The translations under genes and the position numbers were made by a program. The notes under the pieces are model-generated. The model was given only the letters and a program-made list of their open reading frames with translations. It was not told the origin of the DNA and did not search any database. From Streptococcus sp. HMSC034E03 (GTDB taxonomy: Bacteria > Bacillota > Bacilli > Lactobacillales > Streptococcaceae), in contig NZ_KV804957.1 in NCBI RefSeq assembly GCF_001811505.1, positions 1 through 64,000 of the forward strand: DNA of 64,000 nt, given 5' to 3'. Positions 32,639-42,411 of the stretch are shown one piece after another. How positions within the stretch are numbered: position 1 is the stretch's first letter; each line of letters opens with the position of its first letter.

Positions 32639-33697
32639 ATGAAAAAAAAGATAGCGGTGGTTTTTGGAACCTTTGCTCCCTTGCATCAGGGGCATATTGA
32701 TTTAATCCAAAGAGCAAAACGACAATGCGATGCTGTATGGGTGGTAGTTTCAGGTTATGAGGGAGATCGTGGTGAAGAGGTTGGACTTACACTACAAAAG
32801 AGGTTTCGCTATATTCGTGAAGCATTTCGAGATGATGAGTTGACCTCTGTTTGTAAACTTGACGAAACCAATATTCCACGCTATCCAATGGGCTGGCAGG
32901 AGTGGTTGGATCAGATGTTGCAGGCCATTTCCTATGACCATACTAGTGAGGAGCTTATCTTTTTTGTAGGAGAGTCCGAATACCAACAAGAATTGTCAAA
33001 ACGTGGTTTTGAGACTGTTCTACAGGAAAGAAAATTTGGAATTTCGGCTACCATGATTCGAGAAAATCCAAGTAAATATTGGAAATATATCGCTCAACCA
33101 TTCCGCCGTCAGTTTACGAAAAAAGTGTTGATTATGGGAAGTGCTAGTAATGGGAAAACAACTCTAGCAAAGGATTTAGCTCGCTTCTATGATGCGCCAG
33201 TCAGTCTGGAATATGCTCGTGAGTATCAGATAAAAAATAATGTCCGAGATGATGAGCTTACCCCAAAAGATTATTATTACCTTCTTTTGGGCCAATATGA
33301 CCAAACTTCCAAGTTAATCGATAGCAATGCCAATCGAGGCTTGGTCATTGCAGACACCAACTCATTGGTAACCAAGGGTTACTACGATTACTACATGGAA
33401 ACTGAAGAGCAGGGGGACTTGTCCGTAGAAACCTTTGATAATCTCTTCGTTTCCATCTTAGCCAAGGAAAAGTGGGATTTAATCCTCTTTGTGCAACCTG
33501 TTGGCTCTTATGTCAATGATGGTTTTCGAGACATGACCATGGCAGAAGACCATATCCGTCATAGTTTTTCTCAGCATTTGGATATGATGAGGGAGCAATA
33601 TCTGCCTACTATCCCTCATGTTTATCTAGCTGATGACTATCTAGGAAATTATGAAGCAGCAAAAGTAGCTATCGATGCTATTTACCAAGCAGATTAG
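32639..33697 (+). CDS. nadR: NadR-like NMN adenylyltransferase / nicotinamide riboside kinase
   Basis: The 352-residue protein joins an adenylyltransferase domain (FGTFAPLHQGHIDLI with the HxGH-type motif, and a later ISATMIRENP) to a C-terminal P-loop kinase (MGSASNGKTTLAKDLA). It should phosphorylate nicotinamide riboside and adenylate NMN to NAD. There is no N-terminal DNA-binding domain as in enteric NadR. The next gene encodes the riboside transporter PnuC, which supports the role. Confidence 0.9.
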   Translation: MKKKIAVVFGTFAPLHQGHIDLIQRAKRQCDAVWVVVSGYEGDRGEEVGLTLQKRFRYIREAFRDDELTSVCKLDETNIPRYPMGWQEWLDQMLQAISYDHTSEELIFFVGESEYQQELSKRGFETVLQERKFGISATMIRENPSKYWKYIAQPFRRQFTKKVLIMGSASNGKTTLAKDLARFYDAPVSLEYAREYQIKNNVRDDELTPKDYYYLLLGQYDQTSKLIDSNANRGLVIADTNSLVTKGYYDYYMETEEQGDLSVETFDNLFVSILAKEKWDLILFVQPVGSYVNDGFRDMTMAEDHIRHSFSQHLDMMREQYLPTIPHVYLADDYLGNYEAAKVAIDAIYQAD

Positions 33698-33706
33698 GAG
33701 AAGAAA

Positions 33707-34483
33707 ATGAAAAAAATAACTGAAAAAATTACTCGATTTATCGCAAACTTTAAAAATGTTCACGCAGAAGCTCGTAAAATTGGTTTTGCAGGAGTTATGC
33801 GTTTGCTTTGGAAAGACCTCTTTGTGGGACGCAGTCTTTTCCAGTGGCTCTATTTGATTGTTTTATCAAGTGTCCCTCTTATTCTGGAGTTTACACAAAA
33901 CACGGAAAGTCATGATTGGGTTGGTCTTTTGGCCTCTTGGACAGGGATTGTCTGCGTTATCTTGGTAGCTGAAGGTCGGGCAAGCAACTACCTTTTTGGA
34001 GCTATTAACTCTGCTATCTACTTGGTATTGGCCATGGATGCCACTTTCTATGGTGAAGTATTGACCACAGTTTATTTCTTTGTGATGCAGCCCATTGGTC
34101 TTTATACTTGGTTGTCTAATCGGATCAATGAGCAAGGAAAACCAGAAGAATCCCACTTTGAAGCTAAGAAACTTGGTTTGATTGATTGGCTCAAATATTT
34201 GGCTTTGACTGCTATCATCTGGATTGGCATGGGCTTTGCCTACCAAAGTATCCATAGCGCTCGTCCTTTCCGTGACAGTGTTACCGATGCGACCAATGGT
34301 GTTGGTCAGCTCTTGATGACACGTCTTTACCGGGAGCAATGGATTTTCTGGATTGCAACCAATCTCTTTAGTATTTACCTCTGGTGGGGTGAAAATATCC
34401 ATATCCAAGGTATGTACTGGGTTTACACCATCAATAGTTTAGTTGGTTGGTACCAATGGACAAAAGCTGTCAAGGAGGGATAA
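33707..34483 (+). CDS. pnuC: PnuC nicotinamide riboside transporter
   Basis: This 258-residue membrane protein has about seven hydrophobic segments and the PnuC signatures GAINSAIYLVLAMDATFYGEVLTTVYFF and QPIGLYTWL...WIGMGFAYQS. It imports nicotinamide riboside, trapped by the NadR kinase encoded upstream. AGGAG precedes the ATG, 9 bases after nadR. The stop abuts the next gene's start. Confidence 0.92.
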   Translation: MKKITEKITRFIANFKNVHAEARKIGFAGVMRLLWKDLFVGRSLFQWLYLIVLSSVPLILEFTQNTESHDWVGLLASWTGIVCVILVAEGRASNYLFGAINSAIYLVLAMDATFYGEVLTTVYFFVMQPIGLYTWLSNRINEQGKPEESHFEAKKLGLIDWLKYLALTAIIWIGMGFAYQSIHSARPFRDSVTDATNGVGQLLMTRLYREQWIFWIATNLFSIYLWWGENIHIQGMYWVYTINSLVGWYQWTKAVKEG

Positions 34484-34484
34484 G

Positions 34485-35258
34485 ATGACTGAAAGGATAA
34501 TCCCGGCTGGAATGACAGAAAGAGAATATTTTGAGATTCATGCGACGGAGAAGGAATTTTTAGACTGGTACTGCAAACAGGATCTTCCTCAGTATGAAAA
34601 ACCGAGCGTGACGGTGGATATGGTAGCTTATTGCTTTGTGGAAGGGAAAATCAAACTCTTGCTGATCCGTCGCAAGGCCCATCCTTTTCAAAACTGTTTG
34701 GCTTTGGTCGGTGGTTTTATGGATAAGAGTGAAGATGCAAGGCATGCTTGCCAGCGTGAGGTGCGAGAAGAGGTTAACCTCGACCTTCCTTTGGAAAAAA
34801 TCGAGCAGTTGATGACAGTGTCTACACCAGGCCGTGATCCGCGGGGCTGGACGGTTACTATCGCCCACTTGGTGTATCTACCTAGCCGCGCACTTGATCT
34901 CGTTCAAGCTGGAGATGATGCCAAGGATGTGGTTTTTGTCGATGTTGATTTTCAGACGGGCAAGTGCTTCCTAGAGGGACTAGAGTTGGAGGAGCACGCC
35001 TTCGCCTTTGACCATTATGCCATTATCCAAGAGTCTATTAAACGAATCCAAGGGCGTCTTGACTGGAATCCGACCTTCCTCTATCTGCTAGAGGAGGAGT
35101 TCACTGTCTATGAAGGGACCGAATTGGTCAATCTCATCAACCCAGGACGACCAATCGTCAGCAATAACTTTCTCGTAAAATACGGGGAGTATGTGGAAGA
35201 AGTTGGGCTCAAACGAGTGCCTAAAAAGAAACCAAGAAAAACCTATCGATTGAAATAA
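34485..35258 (+). CDS. NrtR-like Nudix protein (NAD metabolism regulator or ADP-ribose hydrolase)
   Basis: This 257-residue protein has a Nudix domain (about 40-185) with GFMDKSEDARHACQREVREEVNL and a C-terminal winged helix (NPTFLYLLEEEFTVYEGTELVNLINPGRPIVSNNFLVKYGEYVEEVG). This two-domain layout is that of NrtR, the ADP-ribose-responsive regulator of NAD genes. The Nudix box keeps the catalytic REVREE but replaces the usual closing Gly by Asn. The start at 34485 follows AAGGAGG. Its place after nadR-pnuC supports control of NAD salvage. Confidence 0.8.
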   Translation: MTERIIPAGMTEREYFEIHATEKEFLDWYCKQDLPQYEKPSVTVDMVAYCFVEGKIKLLLIRRKAHPFQNCLALVGGFMDKSEDARHACQREVREEVNLDLPLEKIEQLMTVSTPGRDPRGWTVTIAHLVYLPSRALDLVQAGDDAKDVVFVDVDFQTGKCFLEGLELEEHAFAFDHYAIIQESIKRIQGRLDWNPTFLYLLEEEFTVYEGTELVNLINPGRPIVSNNFLVKYGEYVEEVGLKRVPKKKPRKTYRLK

Positions 35259-35424
35259 AAAGCTTTGGGATAGAAATCGATAGACCAAGTCTCGATTTCC
35301 TAGTCTCAGTCCTGAGAAGTTTCAACAAATCCGATGGCTGGTTCAAGTTTGAGAATAGAGAAAATAAAGTTTGTGTCAAAATTCAATTCAACTATCGTGT
35401 CAAAGGTTTATTATTCATAAAAAA

Positions 35425-35456
35425 TCGAGGTCGGGATTCTTCCCGGCCTCTTTTTG
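35425..35456. terminator. Bidirectional terminator
   Basis: GAGGTCGGGA pairs with TCCCGGCCTC, flanked by an A-run and a T-run. It serves the NAD operon and the convergent small membrane-protein gene. The leftward part of the gap (35259-35424) contains another hairpin (AGAAATCGA/TCGATTTC) but no gene. Confidence 0.8.
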
Positions 35457-35470
35457 TTGTTATTTTTTGT

Positions 35471-35701
35471 TTAAGGATGTTTATCTTTTTTAGGATTACT
35501 CATAAAACGAATGAATAAATCTTTGTATTTATATTTTAAATAATGTTCATGTAAGTACAGTAGAGCTACATAGACAATCATGAAAATAGTGGTTAAGTAG
35601 AACAAATCAAATGTGGTCTGGGCGTAGCGACTTGCAGACTGATAAGAGCAGAAAGCATCTAAAATCAACCAAGGAAGATACTTGTAATATTTGCTTAACA
35701 T
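35471..35701 (-). CDS. Small two-span membrane protein
   Basis: This 76-residue protein has two hydrophobic segments (YLPWLILDAFCSY and FYLTTIFMIVYVALLYLHEHYL) and a basic tail. ATG at 35701 has GGAGG 9 bases upstream; a longer frame to 35749 lacks one. The function is unknown. Confidence 0.6.
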   Translation of the reverse strand: MLSKYYKYLPWLILDAFCSYQSASRYAQTTFDLFYLTTIFMIVYVALLYLHEHYLKYKYKDLFIRFMSNPKKDKHP

Positions 35702-35899
35702 AAGCCTACACCTCCAATATCCTATTTCAATTTTATTATAGTCTTTCAAGAAAAAAATGCAAGCGATTACACTTTGAAATATAGCACTTTGTCAGGAAGA
35801 ACTTTTGTGTTTTTTTAAATTCTTTACGAATAAAAGATATAGGAGGAGTAAGAAAATAAATGTACTAAAAAATAATTCTAAAAAATTTTAGATAAATAG

Positions 35900-35966
35900 T
35901 TGACAGATTTTAAAACAAACATTACAATAATGTTACAAAAACATTTCTTAACATTTCAAAAATGTT
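35900..35966 (+). promoter_or_regulatory. Lipoprotein promoter with two matching palindromes
   Basis: -35 TTGACA (35900-35905), 17-bp spacer and -10 TACAAT (35923-35928). AACATTACAATAATGTT (35918-35934) covers the -10, and AACATTTCAAAAATGTT (35950-35966) lies in the leader next to the ribosome site. Both fit AACATT-N5-AATGTT, and their centres are 32 bp apart (three helical turns). A dedicated repressor is implied; I cannot name it. Confidence 0.7.
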
Positions 35967-35981
35967 ACAAAGGAGCAAAAA

Positions 35982-36674
35982 ATGAAAAATAAAACTTCTA
36001 TCAAATTAATGGCCGCAACTGTACTCGCTTCAACATTACTATTGGGGGCTTGTGGTAATAAGAAAGAAAATACCACAAGTGATAGTTCTAGCAAGACAAC
36101 ACAAGCATCTTCTAGTTCTAAGGCAAGTTCTTCAAGTAAAGAGAACAAGACTCAGAAGTCCTCAAGTTCAGCTTCATCAGAAAAAGCTAAATCATCATCT
36201 TCCGATCAGTCAACGACTACTGCTAATCAATCGCAAGCAACACCAGCACCAGAAACAAGACAGAGTCAAGAAGCTTCTAACCAACAGGCATCTTCGCAAA
36301 CTCCCTCAAATCAACAAGGTTCTCAAGCACAGACTAGCCAGTCGACTTATGACCCAACTACTGACCGCAAACTTCAAGATAAGCAAGCAGAACACAACAA
36401 ACGTTACAAGGGTGTTCTAACCATGGTTGATGGAGATTTCTCTGCCGCAGCTGGCAACTGGAAGGGGGCTAATGGCGAGACTATCACTGTCTCATCAGGT
36501 GGTCAATTTACAGTAGAATCTGCTGATGGTAAGAAAGAAAACTACTCTATCCAAGGCTATGCCTATACTCTTGATGATGGTAAATATAATGCCAAAATTG
36601 GTGGTGGAAAAGTCATTCAAATTATAACAGGCGCAGATGGCACTGTTTCAAGTGTTACTTTGATTAAGCCATAG
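35982..36674 (+). CDS. Ser/Gln-rich lipoprotein with DUF6287-like domain
   Basis: This 230-residue lipoprotein has a signal peptide ending in the lipobox LLGAC (Cys24). A long Ser/Thr/Gln/Lys low-complexity linker (about 30-120) acts as a stalk, and a compact C-terminal beta domain follows (DGDFSAAAGNWKGANGETITVSSGGQFTVESADGKK...IQIITGADGTVSSVTLIKP). The C-terminal part resembles DUF6287 domains found on streptococcal surface proteins. It is anchored outside the membrane; the ligand is unknown. AAAGGAG precedes the ATG. Confidence 0.75.
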   Translation: MKNKTSIKLMAATVLASTLLLGACGNKKENTTSDSSSKTTQASSSSKASSSSKENKTQKSSSSASSEKAKSSSSDQSTTTANQSQATPAPETRQSQEASNQQASSQTPSNQQGSQAQTSQSTYDPTTDRKLQDKQAEHNKRYKGVLTMVDGDFSAAAGNWKGANGETITVSSGGQFTVESADGKKENYSIQGYAYTLDDGKYNAKIGGGKVIQIITGADGTVSSVTLIKP

Positions 36675-36886
36675 ACTCCAGTACTGACATAATTTGTTTA
36701 AAAATAGTTTAGTTGATGAGTGCCTACAGCATTTGAAGTTGATAAGACGTCATAAATGAACTCCAGAGATGAGACTAACTTGGGAGTATATCTAATCATA
36801 TCTACCTGAACTAACCGTTTTTCACTTAGTTTCTTTCAGAGAAAGTGGTATAATGAAAAAATCAAAGGGAAACGAGTGATGAATCA
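36675..36886. other. Intergenic region with promoter for the DUF1275 gene
   Basis: An extended -10 (TGG then TATAAT, 36849-36854) lies 32 bases before the DUF1275 start. I see no gene or clear terminator in the rest. Confidence 0.5.
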
Positions 36887-37573
36887 ATGCCAGATAAATT
36901 AATTTTACCTCAAAACACACGACTCATGGGAGTGTTCCTTGGCTTTATCGGTGGTTCTTTGGATGTATTCTGTCATATCCAGTACCATAGTTTGGTGGCA
37001 ACGCAGACAGGGAACATTCTCCTACTGATATCAGATTGGCACGATTCACATGTCATCAATACTATGTTGAGATTCTGCTCGATTATATTCTTTTCCCTAG
37101 GCTTTCTTTTTGCCTTACACATGAAAGAATATCGCAAAACAGCCTACTGGCGGGTTAAGATGCTACTTCCCTTATTTATCGGGACCCTTGTTCTTCCCTT
37201 CTTTTCCCGCTTTCCTCTATTAGAAGTTCCTTTTATTGCTTTTGGAACTGGAATGATGATGCTAACATTTACGGGCAGTTTGATTGAAGATCATCCCTAT
37301 GTCATTTTTATGACCTCTGGGAATTACCGAAAAATGTTGACTGCTTTGTATCGTATCGTTAGAGGAGAAGGAGATATTCAAGAATATCGCCGTCAAGCCT
37401 TGAACTATGGCATTGTAGTAGGCAGTTTCGTAGTGGGAGCCATTAGCTTGGCTGTATCTATGCATTTTCTCCATGAATGGTCTATCTGGATTGTCAGCTT
37501 CAATTTGTTTTTGATTATGGCATACTATATTGCTAGAGTGAAGCAGCTCGATTTGCAAGATGAAAATATATAA
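36887..37573 (+). CDS. DUF1275 (YoaK-like) membrane protein
   Basis: This 228-residue protein has about six hydrophobic segments and the DUF1275 landmarks GFIGGSLDVFCHI near the start, ATQTGNILLL (usually QTGN) and MTSGNYRKMLTALY. The biochemical role of the family is not established. It is a single-gene transcript with a strong terminator after the stop. Confidence 0.85.
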   Translation: MPDKLILPQNTRLMGVFLGFIGGSLDVFCHIQYHSLVATQTGNILLLISDWHDSHVINTMLRFCSIIFFSLGFLFALHMKEYRKTAYWRVKMLLPLFIGTLVLPFFSRFPLLEVPFIAFGTGMMMLTFTGSLIEDHPYVIFMTSGNYRKMLTALYRIVRGEGDIQEYRRQALNYGIVVGSFVVGAISLAVSMHFLHEWSIWIVSFNLFLIMAYYIARVKQLDLQDENI

Positions 37574-37609
37574 AAATTGGCAAATCTCAATTTGAGATTT
37601 GCCAATTTT
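37573..37609. terminator. 18-bp perfect inverted-repeat terminator
   Basis: AAAATTGGCAAATCTCAA (37573-37590) and its perfect reverse complement (37592-37609) are separated by one base. The A- and T-rich ends make it bidirectional. Confidence 0.85.
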
Positions 37610-37639
37610 GGTACGATGGACATGTCGTACATCTGAGGT

Positions 37640-37995
37640 GGAGTCCTCCGTGGGCTTCCCACTACCGGTGGACTCTTGAACAACTGAGTTTGTCCATTCG
37701 GGGATGGATAACTATTTCTCACTGGGGAATATGAAGCACATAGTCATCATCATAGATGAGCGCTCGCGTACTCGTCTACGAGTGATTATATGGAAGCAAT
37801 GGAAGAAGAAATCTAAACGACTGTCGGGCCTACTTAAGTTAGGAATTCCTAAAAGGATAGCAGATAAGGATCTGGCTGGGGTGAACACTATCAATTAGGG
37901 CTCAGAGGTCGGTACTTAAACGTGATATATCAAAACCAGTCCTCGAAAACGTGGACTGGTTTCTTACTTGGTTTACTACCTTGAACGGCATGTAC
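37640..37995 (+). pseudogene. Decayed group II intron maturase (C-terminal fragment)
   Basis: The reading RTRLRVIIWKQWKKKSKRLSGLLKLGIPKRIAD is the maturase X-domain end of group II intron reverse transcriptases. After a stop at 37898 another frame continues AQRSVLKRDISKPVLENVDWFLTWF, which is the usual protein end. The reverse transcriptase part is gone. A GAGTCC/GGACTC hairpin (about 37643-37676) precedes the fragment and may be intron RNA. The relic sits just beyond the valS 3' end. Confidence 0.7.
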
Positions 37996-38034
37996 CATGG
38001 TGTGAGTGGGGTTAGTCTTAGCCGCTACTCGATT

Positions 38035-40686
38035 TTATTCCACCAATTTCTTCATCTCATCAATACGTACGACGGTCGCATCGTATTTAGCTTGGTAGTC
38101 GGCTTGTTTGTCGCGTTCTTTTTGGACGACTTCTGGTTTGGCATTGGCTACGAAGCGTTCGTTAGAGAGCTTCTTACCGACCATATCCAGTTCTTTTTGC
38201 CATTTAGCCAGTTCCTTGTCGAGACGAGCCAGTTCTTCTTCGACATTGAGGAGGTCAGCGAGAGGCAAGTAGATTTCTGCTCCTGTGATGACGCTTGACA
38301 TAGCGAGTTCAGGTGCGGGGATGTTTGATGCGATTTCCAAGTGTTCTGGATTTGTGAAGCGTTTGATGTAGTTGACATTGCTGTTAAAGAAGGCTTCCAA
38401 GTCGCTATCGCTGGTCTTAACAAGGATGGTGATTGGCTTGCTTGGAGCTACGTTTACTTCCGCACGCGCATTCCGAACAGCACGGATCAAGTCTTTGAGG
38501 CTTTCTACACCAGTGTGGGCAGCAAGGTCTTCAAAGGCTGGGTTAACCGTTGGGTATTCTGCTGTAACGATAGAGCCTTCTGAGATTTGTCCAAAGATTT
38601 CCTCTGTCACGAATGGCATGATTGGGTGAAGGAGACGAAGGATTTTGTCCAAAGTGTAAAGGAGAACAGAACGTGTGATGATTTTCTCTTCTTCGTTATC
38701 GCTATAAAGGACTTCCTTGGTCAACTCAACATACCAGTCCGCAAACTCGTCCCAGATGAAGTTGTAGAGGATGTGTCCAGCCACACCAAACTCAAACTTG
38801 TCAAAGTTTTCAGTAACTTTTCCAATCGTTTCATTGAGGTTATGGAGAATCCAGCGGTCAGTGACATTTCCAACTTCCTTGTTAACAACTTTTTCTACAT
38901 TGGCAGTTGCTTGCTCAAGGGTCAATCCTTCATTGTTCATGAGGATGTAGCGAGAGATGTTCCAGATCTTGTTGATGAAGTTCCATGAAGCATCCATTTT
39001 CTCATAAGAGAAGCGCACGTCTTGACCTGGTGCAGAACCGTTTGAAAGGAACCAACGAAGGGCATCGGCACCGTATTTCTCAATAACATCCATAGGGTCA
39101 ATCCCGTTACCGAGAGATTTCGACATCTTGCGTCCTTGCTCGTCACGAATGAGACCATGGATAAGAACGTTTTGGAATGGCTGACGGCCAGTGAATTCCA
39201 AGGATTGGAAGATCATACGAGACACCCAGAAGAAGATGATGTCGTAACCTGTAACCAAGGTTGAAGTTGGGAAGTAACGTTTGAAGTCTTCTGAGTCGAC
39301 ATCCGGCCAGCCCATGGTTGAGAATGGCCAAAGGGCAGAACTGAACCAAGTGTCTAAGACGTCTTCGTCCTGAGTCCATCCGTCACCTTCTGGTGCTTCT
39401 TCACCGACGTACATTTCACCCTCGGCATTGTACCAAGCAGGGATTTGGTGCCCCCACCAGAGCTGACGAGAGATTACCCAGTCGTGGACATTTTCCATCC
39501 ATTGGAGGAAGGTATCGTTGAAACGAGGTGGGTAAAATTCTACCTTGTCATCTGTGTCTTGGTTGGCAATGGCATTCTTAGCTAATTGGTCCATCTTGAC
39601 GAACCATTGCGTAGACAAGCGTGGCTCAACCACAACACCTGTACGCTCTGAGTGACCAACACTGTGGACACGTTTTTCGATTTTAACGAGGGCACCGATT
39701 TCTTCCAACTTAGCAACGACTGCCTTACGAGCTTCAAAACGGTCCATGCCTGCAAATTCAAAAGCCAAGTCATTCATAGTTCCGTCATCGTTCATAACAT
39801 TGACTTGTGGCAAGTTGTGGCGTTGACCAACCAAGAAGTCGTTTGGATCGTGGGCAGGTGTGATTTTCACAACACCTGTACCAAACTCAGGATCTGCGTG
39901 CTCATCACCAACGATTGGGATGAGTTTATTAGCGATTGGAAGAATGACATTTTTACCAATCAAGTCTTTGTAGCGTGGGTCTTCTGGATTGACCGCAACG
40001 GCTACGTCCCCAAACATGGTCTCAGGACGAGTAGTCGCCACTTCAAGAGCGCGTGAACCATCTTCCAGCATGTAGTTCATGTGGTAGAAGGCACCTTCGA
40101 CGTCCTTATGGATCACCTCGATATCAGAAAGGGCTGTACGAGCTGCTGGGTCCCAGTTGATGATAAACTCACCACGGTAGATCCAGCCTTTCTTGTAAAG
40201 GTCCACAAAGACCTTACGAACGGCTTTTGATAAACCTTCGTCAAGAGTGAAACGTTCGCGAGAGTAGTCTACAGAGAGACCCATCTTGCCCCATTGTTCC
40301 TTGATAGTAGTTGCATATTCGTCTTTCCATTCCCAGACTTTCTCGAGGAATTTTTCACGACCGAGGTCATAACGACTAATGCCCTCGCCACGCAAGCGCT
40401 CCTCAACCTTAGCCTGAGTCGCAATCCCCGCGTGGTCCATACCAGGAAGCCAAAGGGTGTCAAAACCTTGCATGCGTTTTTGACGGATGATGATATCTTG
40501 CAAAGTCGTATCCCAAGCGTGACCAAGGTGGAGTTTCCCAGTTACGTTTGGTGGTGGAATAACGATAGAATAAGGCTTAGCCTTTTTATCGCCTGAAGGC
40601 TTGAAAACATCTTCGTCAAGCCATTTTTGGTAACGACCAGCCTCAACCTCGGCTGGATTGTATTTAGGTGAAAGTTCTTTAGACAT
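38035..40686 (-). CDS. valS: Valyl-tRNA synthetase
   Basis: This 883-residue class I synthetase has the HIGH motif in [14 protein letters not shown], an editing (CP1) domain, KMSKSLGNG, and a C-terminal coiled coil ([24 protein letters not shown]). It charges tRNA-Val. Its start overlaps the end of the upstream kinase-like gene by eight bases, so it is part of the T-box-led operon rather than having its own leader. Confidence 0.97.
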   Translation of the reverse strand: MSKELSPKYNPAEVEAGRYQKWLDEDVFKPSGDKKAKPYSIVIPPPNVTGKLHLGHAWDTTLQDIIIRQKRMQGFDTLWLPGMDHAGIATQAKVEERLRGEGISRYDLGREKFLEKVWEWKDEYATTIKEQWGKMGLSVDYSRERFTLDEGLSKAVRKVFVDLYKKGWIYRGEFIINWDPAARTALSDIEVIHKDVEGAFYHMNYMLEDGSRALEVATTRPETMFGDVAVAVNPEDPRYKDLIGKNVILPIANKLIPIVGDEHADPEFGTGVVKITPAHDPNDFLVGQRHNLPQVNVMNDDGTMNDLAFEFAGMDRFEARKAVVAKLEEIGALVKIEKRVHSVGHSERTGVVVEPRLSTQWFVKMDQLAKNAIANQDTDDKVEFYPPRFNDTFLQWMENVHDWVISRQLWWGHQIPAWYNAEGEMYVGEEAPEGDGWTQDEDVLDTWFSSALWPFSTMGWPDVDSEDFKRYFPTSTLVTGYDIIFFWVSRMIFQSLEFTGRQPFQNVLIHGLIRDEQGRKMSKSLGNGIDPMDVIEKYGADALRWFLSNGSAPGQDVRFSYEKMDASWNFINKIWNISRYILMNNEGLTLEQATANVEKVVNKEVGNVTDRWILHNLNETIGKVTENFDKFEFGVAGHILYNFIWDEFADWYVELTKEVLYSDNEEEKIITRSVLLYTLDKILRLLHPIMPFVTEEIFGQISEGSIVTAEYPTVNPAFEDLAAHTGVESLKDLIRAVRNARAEVNVAPSKPITILVKTSDSDLEAFFNSNVNYIKRFTNPEHLEIASNIPAPELAMSSVITGAEIYLPLADLLNVEEELARLDKELAKWQKELDMVGKKLSNERFVANAKPEVVQKERDKQADYQAKYDATVVRIDEMKKLVE

Positions 40687-41257
40687 GTGTTTGTCCTTTC
40701 TCTATTGTTTTCATTTTTTCTTGAATCTGCTTTGCACCTTCTTCTGCGGACAGATTCGTATTATCAATTTTAAGGTAGTGGTGAAGAGCACTCGGTTGCT
40801 TTTGAGAATTAAGTTGATTCGTTTTATCAGTCTCTAAAATCTCTCTTTCAGATACCTCAAAATACCGTTTCAAGGGTTTATACTTCAACCGATTCTCCGT
40901 CCGATTTCGACGTAAGCGCTCTTCAAGGCTTGTTTCCAATTCAACAAAAAGAATCTCTTGATGATACTCATTTAACAAATCTTGAATGTCCTTCAAATAC
41001 ATCAGATGGTATTGATTTGAAAAATCAGTTACACCTGTTAAAATCACCGACCGATGATGCCTGGCACTTGTTCCAAGAAAAGAAAAGTTAACGCTACGAA
41101 CAAATTCCCACATTTCTTCCGTAAAGTCCTGATAGATTTCGAGTGCGAAATCAATTGGTTGATGGTTGAAAAAGAGAGTCGCACCGGTGAGTTTTGAAAG
41201 TTCCTGACCAATGGTCATTTTCCCTGAGGCTGGAGCTCCAATGATGAAAACATGCAT
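40679..41257 (-). CDS. P-loop kinase-like ATPase
   Basis: This 192-residue protein starts [25 protein letters not shown], a clear Walker A of the adenylate/shikimate kinase type. It later has [20 protein letters not shown], a lid-like Arg-rich region. The substrate is unknown. ATG at 41257 with GGAGGTG 5 bases upstream is preferred to a start at 41272. It overlaps both neighbours, GNAT upstream and valS downstream. Confidence 0.7.
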   Translation of the reverse strand: MHVFIIGAPASGKMTIGQELSKLTGATLFFNHQPIDFALEIYQDFTEEMWEFVRSVNFSFLGTSARHHRSVILTGVTDFSNQYHLMYLKDIQDLLNEYHQEILFVELETSLEERLRRNRTENRLKYKPLKRYFEVSEREILETDKTNQLNSQKQPSALHHYLKIDNTNLSAEEGAKQIQEKMKTIEKGQTHV

Positions 41258-41817
41258 CAATCCACCTCCCACTCACTCTTCAGCAAGCCATATCTCAAAT
41301 CATCGCAGCGGTTTCCTTGAGCATCTTTTCTGTCTCTTATGCAAGCTTCGAGGGTAAATCCAAGTTTTTCTGCGACTCGTTGACTTCGGACATTATAGCC
41401 AAAACAAGTCAGCTCAATCTTGTGTAGGTTCAATTCTTTAAAAGATAAATCAATCAAGGCACGCGCCGCTTCAGGCACATAACCGCGCCCCCAATAGTCT
41501 GGGTGCAAGATATAGCCAATCTCCAGTACATCGTCTTCGTAACGACGGGGGAAATCGACAGAACCAATGATTGTATCGGTTCCTTTAACGATAATTCCGT
41601 AGCCTGCTGGGAGATTTTCTTTTTCGTTGCGCTCGAGAAGGATATGTTCTAGGTAATAAATCTCATCTTCCAAGCTCTTGACGGGTGGGAAGCCTGCTGG
41701 GTAAGAAACCTCTGGACGACTAGCATAGTCAAAGATATCCTCAGCATCCGCCACGGTGCGGACTCGTAAGACCAGTCGCTCCGTTTCGATTTTTTCTGGC
41801 AGTTCAGCTCTTGTCAT
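41257..41817 (-). CDS. GNAT acetyltransferase (RimJ/RimL-like)
   Basis: This 186-residue protein has the acetyltransferase pattern IETERLVLRVRTVADAEDIFDYAS, the acetyl-CoA site IGYILHPDYWGRGYVPEAARALIDLSF and RVAEKLGFTLEACIRD. ATG at 41817 follows GAGGAAGAAG; upstream in-frame starts run antisense-free through the previous gene and are unlikely. The substrate may be an N-terminal residue or a small molecule. Confidence 0.8.
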   Translation of the reverse strand: MTRAELPEKIETERLVLRVRTVADAEDIFDYASRPEVSYPAGFPPVKSLEDEIYYLEHILLERNEKENLPAGYGIIVKGTDTIIGSVDFPRRYEDDVLEIGYILHPDYWGRGYVPEAARALIDLSFKELNLHKIELTCFGYNVRSQRVAEKLGFTLEACIRDRKDAQGNRCDDLRYGLLKSEWEVD

Positions 41818-42382
41818 TCTTCTTCCTCGCTTTCTTAATGAAGCTTCCCATGGGATCGACTCGGTCATCCAGATAACGGTAAACGCGTTGATGACCGTCC
41901 CCCATAAAGTAAGTTGGGGCAAAGCGGTCATTTTTAAAATGCCCTTTATCGTCCAAGAGCTCTGGATCAGCCAGTCGTTCGAGAATCTTGGCAAAGATAT
42001 GACAAATTCCATCTTCCTCGATAATTCGATCTACCTGACAGTCCAATACGACTGGACATGCCTCTAAAATCGGGGCCTGAGTCCGTACAGAAATTTCGTA
42101 GTCTAGTCCCAGGTGTTTTAACTTTTCTCGATGGCTGATAAAACCAGCCTGCTCCATTTCGAGCATGAGATTTTCATCAGGGATGTTTACGGTAAACTGT
42201 TGATAATGCTTAATCTGGTCAGCCGCATTTTCCTCAGCGCCAACACCGATGACCAGCCAATCTCCCAGGCTATAAGAGGAACTGCAGGTCGTGATATTGT
42301 GCCCAAAGTTTTTGTCCTGATATCCCAAGATGAAGATAGGAAAACCATAGTAGAGCTTGCTGGTGTTAAAAGATTGTTTCAT
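41804..42382 (-). CDS. Flavin reductase-like FMN-binding protein
   Basis: This 192-residue protein has the split-barrel flavin-binding fold of the flavin reductase family: SKLYYGFPIFILGYQDKNFGHNITTCSSSYSLGDWLVIGVG is typical of the first strands. It is the first gene after the T-box leader. AAGGAGG precedes the ATG. A physiological flavin or nitro substrate cannot be told from sequence. Confidence 0.75.
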   Translation of the reverse strand: MKQSFNTSKLYYGFPIFILGYQDKNFGHNITTCSSSYSLGDWLVIGVGAEENAADQIKHYQQFTVNIPDENLMLEMEQAGFISHREKLKHLGLDYEISVRTQAPILEACPVVLDCQVDRIIEEDGICHIFAKILERLADPELLDDKGHFKNDRFAPTYFMGDGHQRVYRYLDDRVDPMGSFIKKARKKNDKS

Positions 42383-42411
42383 GACAACCTCCTTTGGCTA
42401 GGGGTCTAAAA

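Noticed and set aside
36052-36420. 122-codon frame within the Ser/Gln-rich lipoprotein gene
   Set aside because: Out-of-frame product of the repetitive linker, rich in Lys/Gln/His with no sensible fold.
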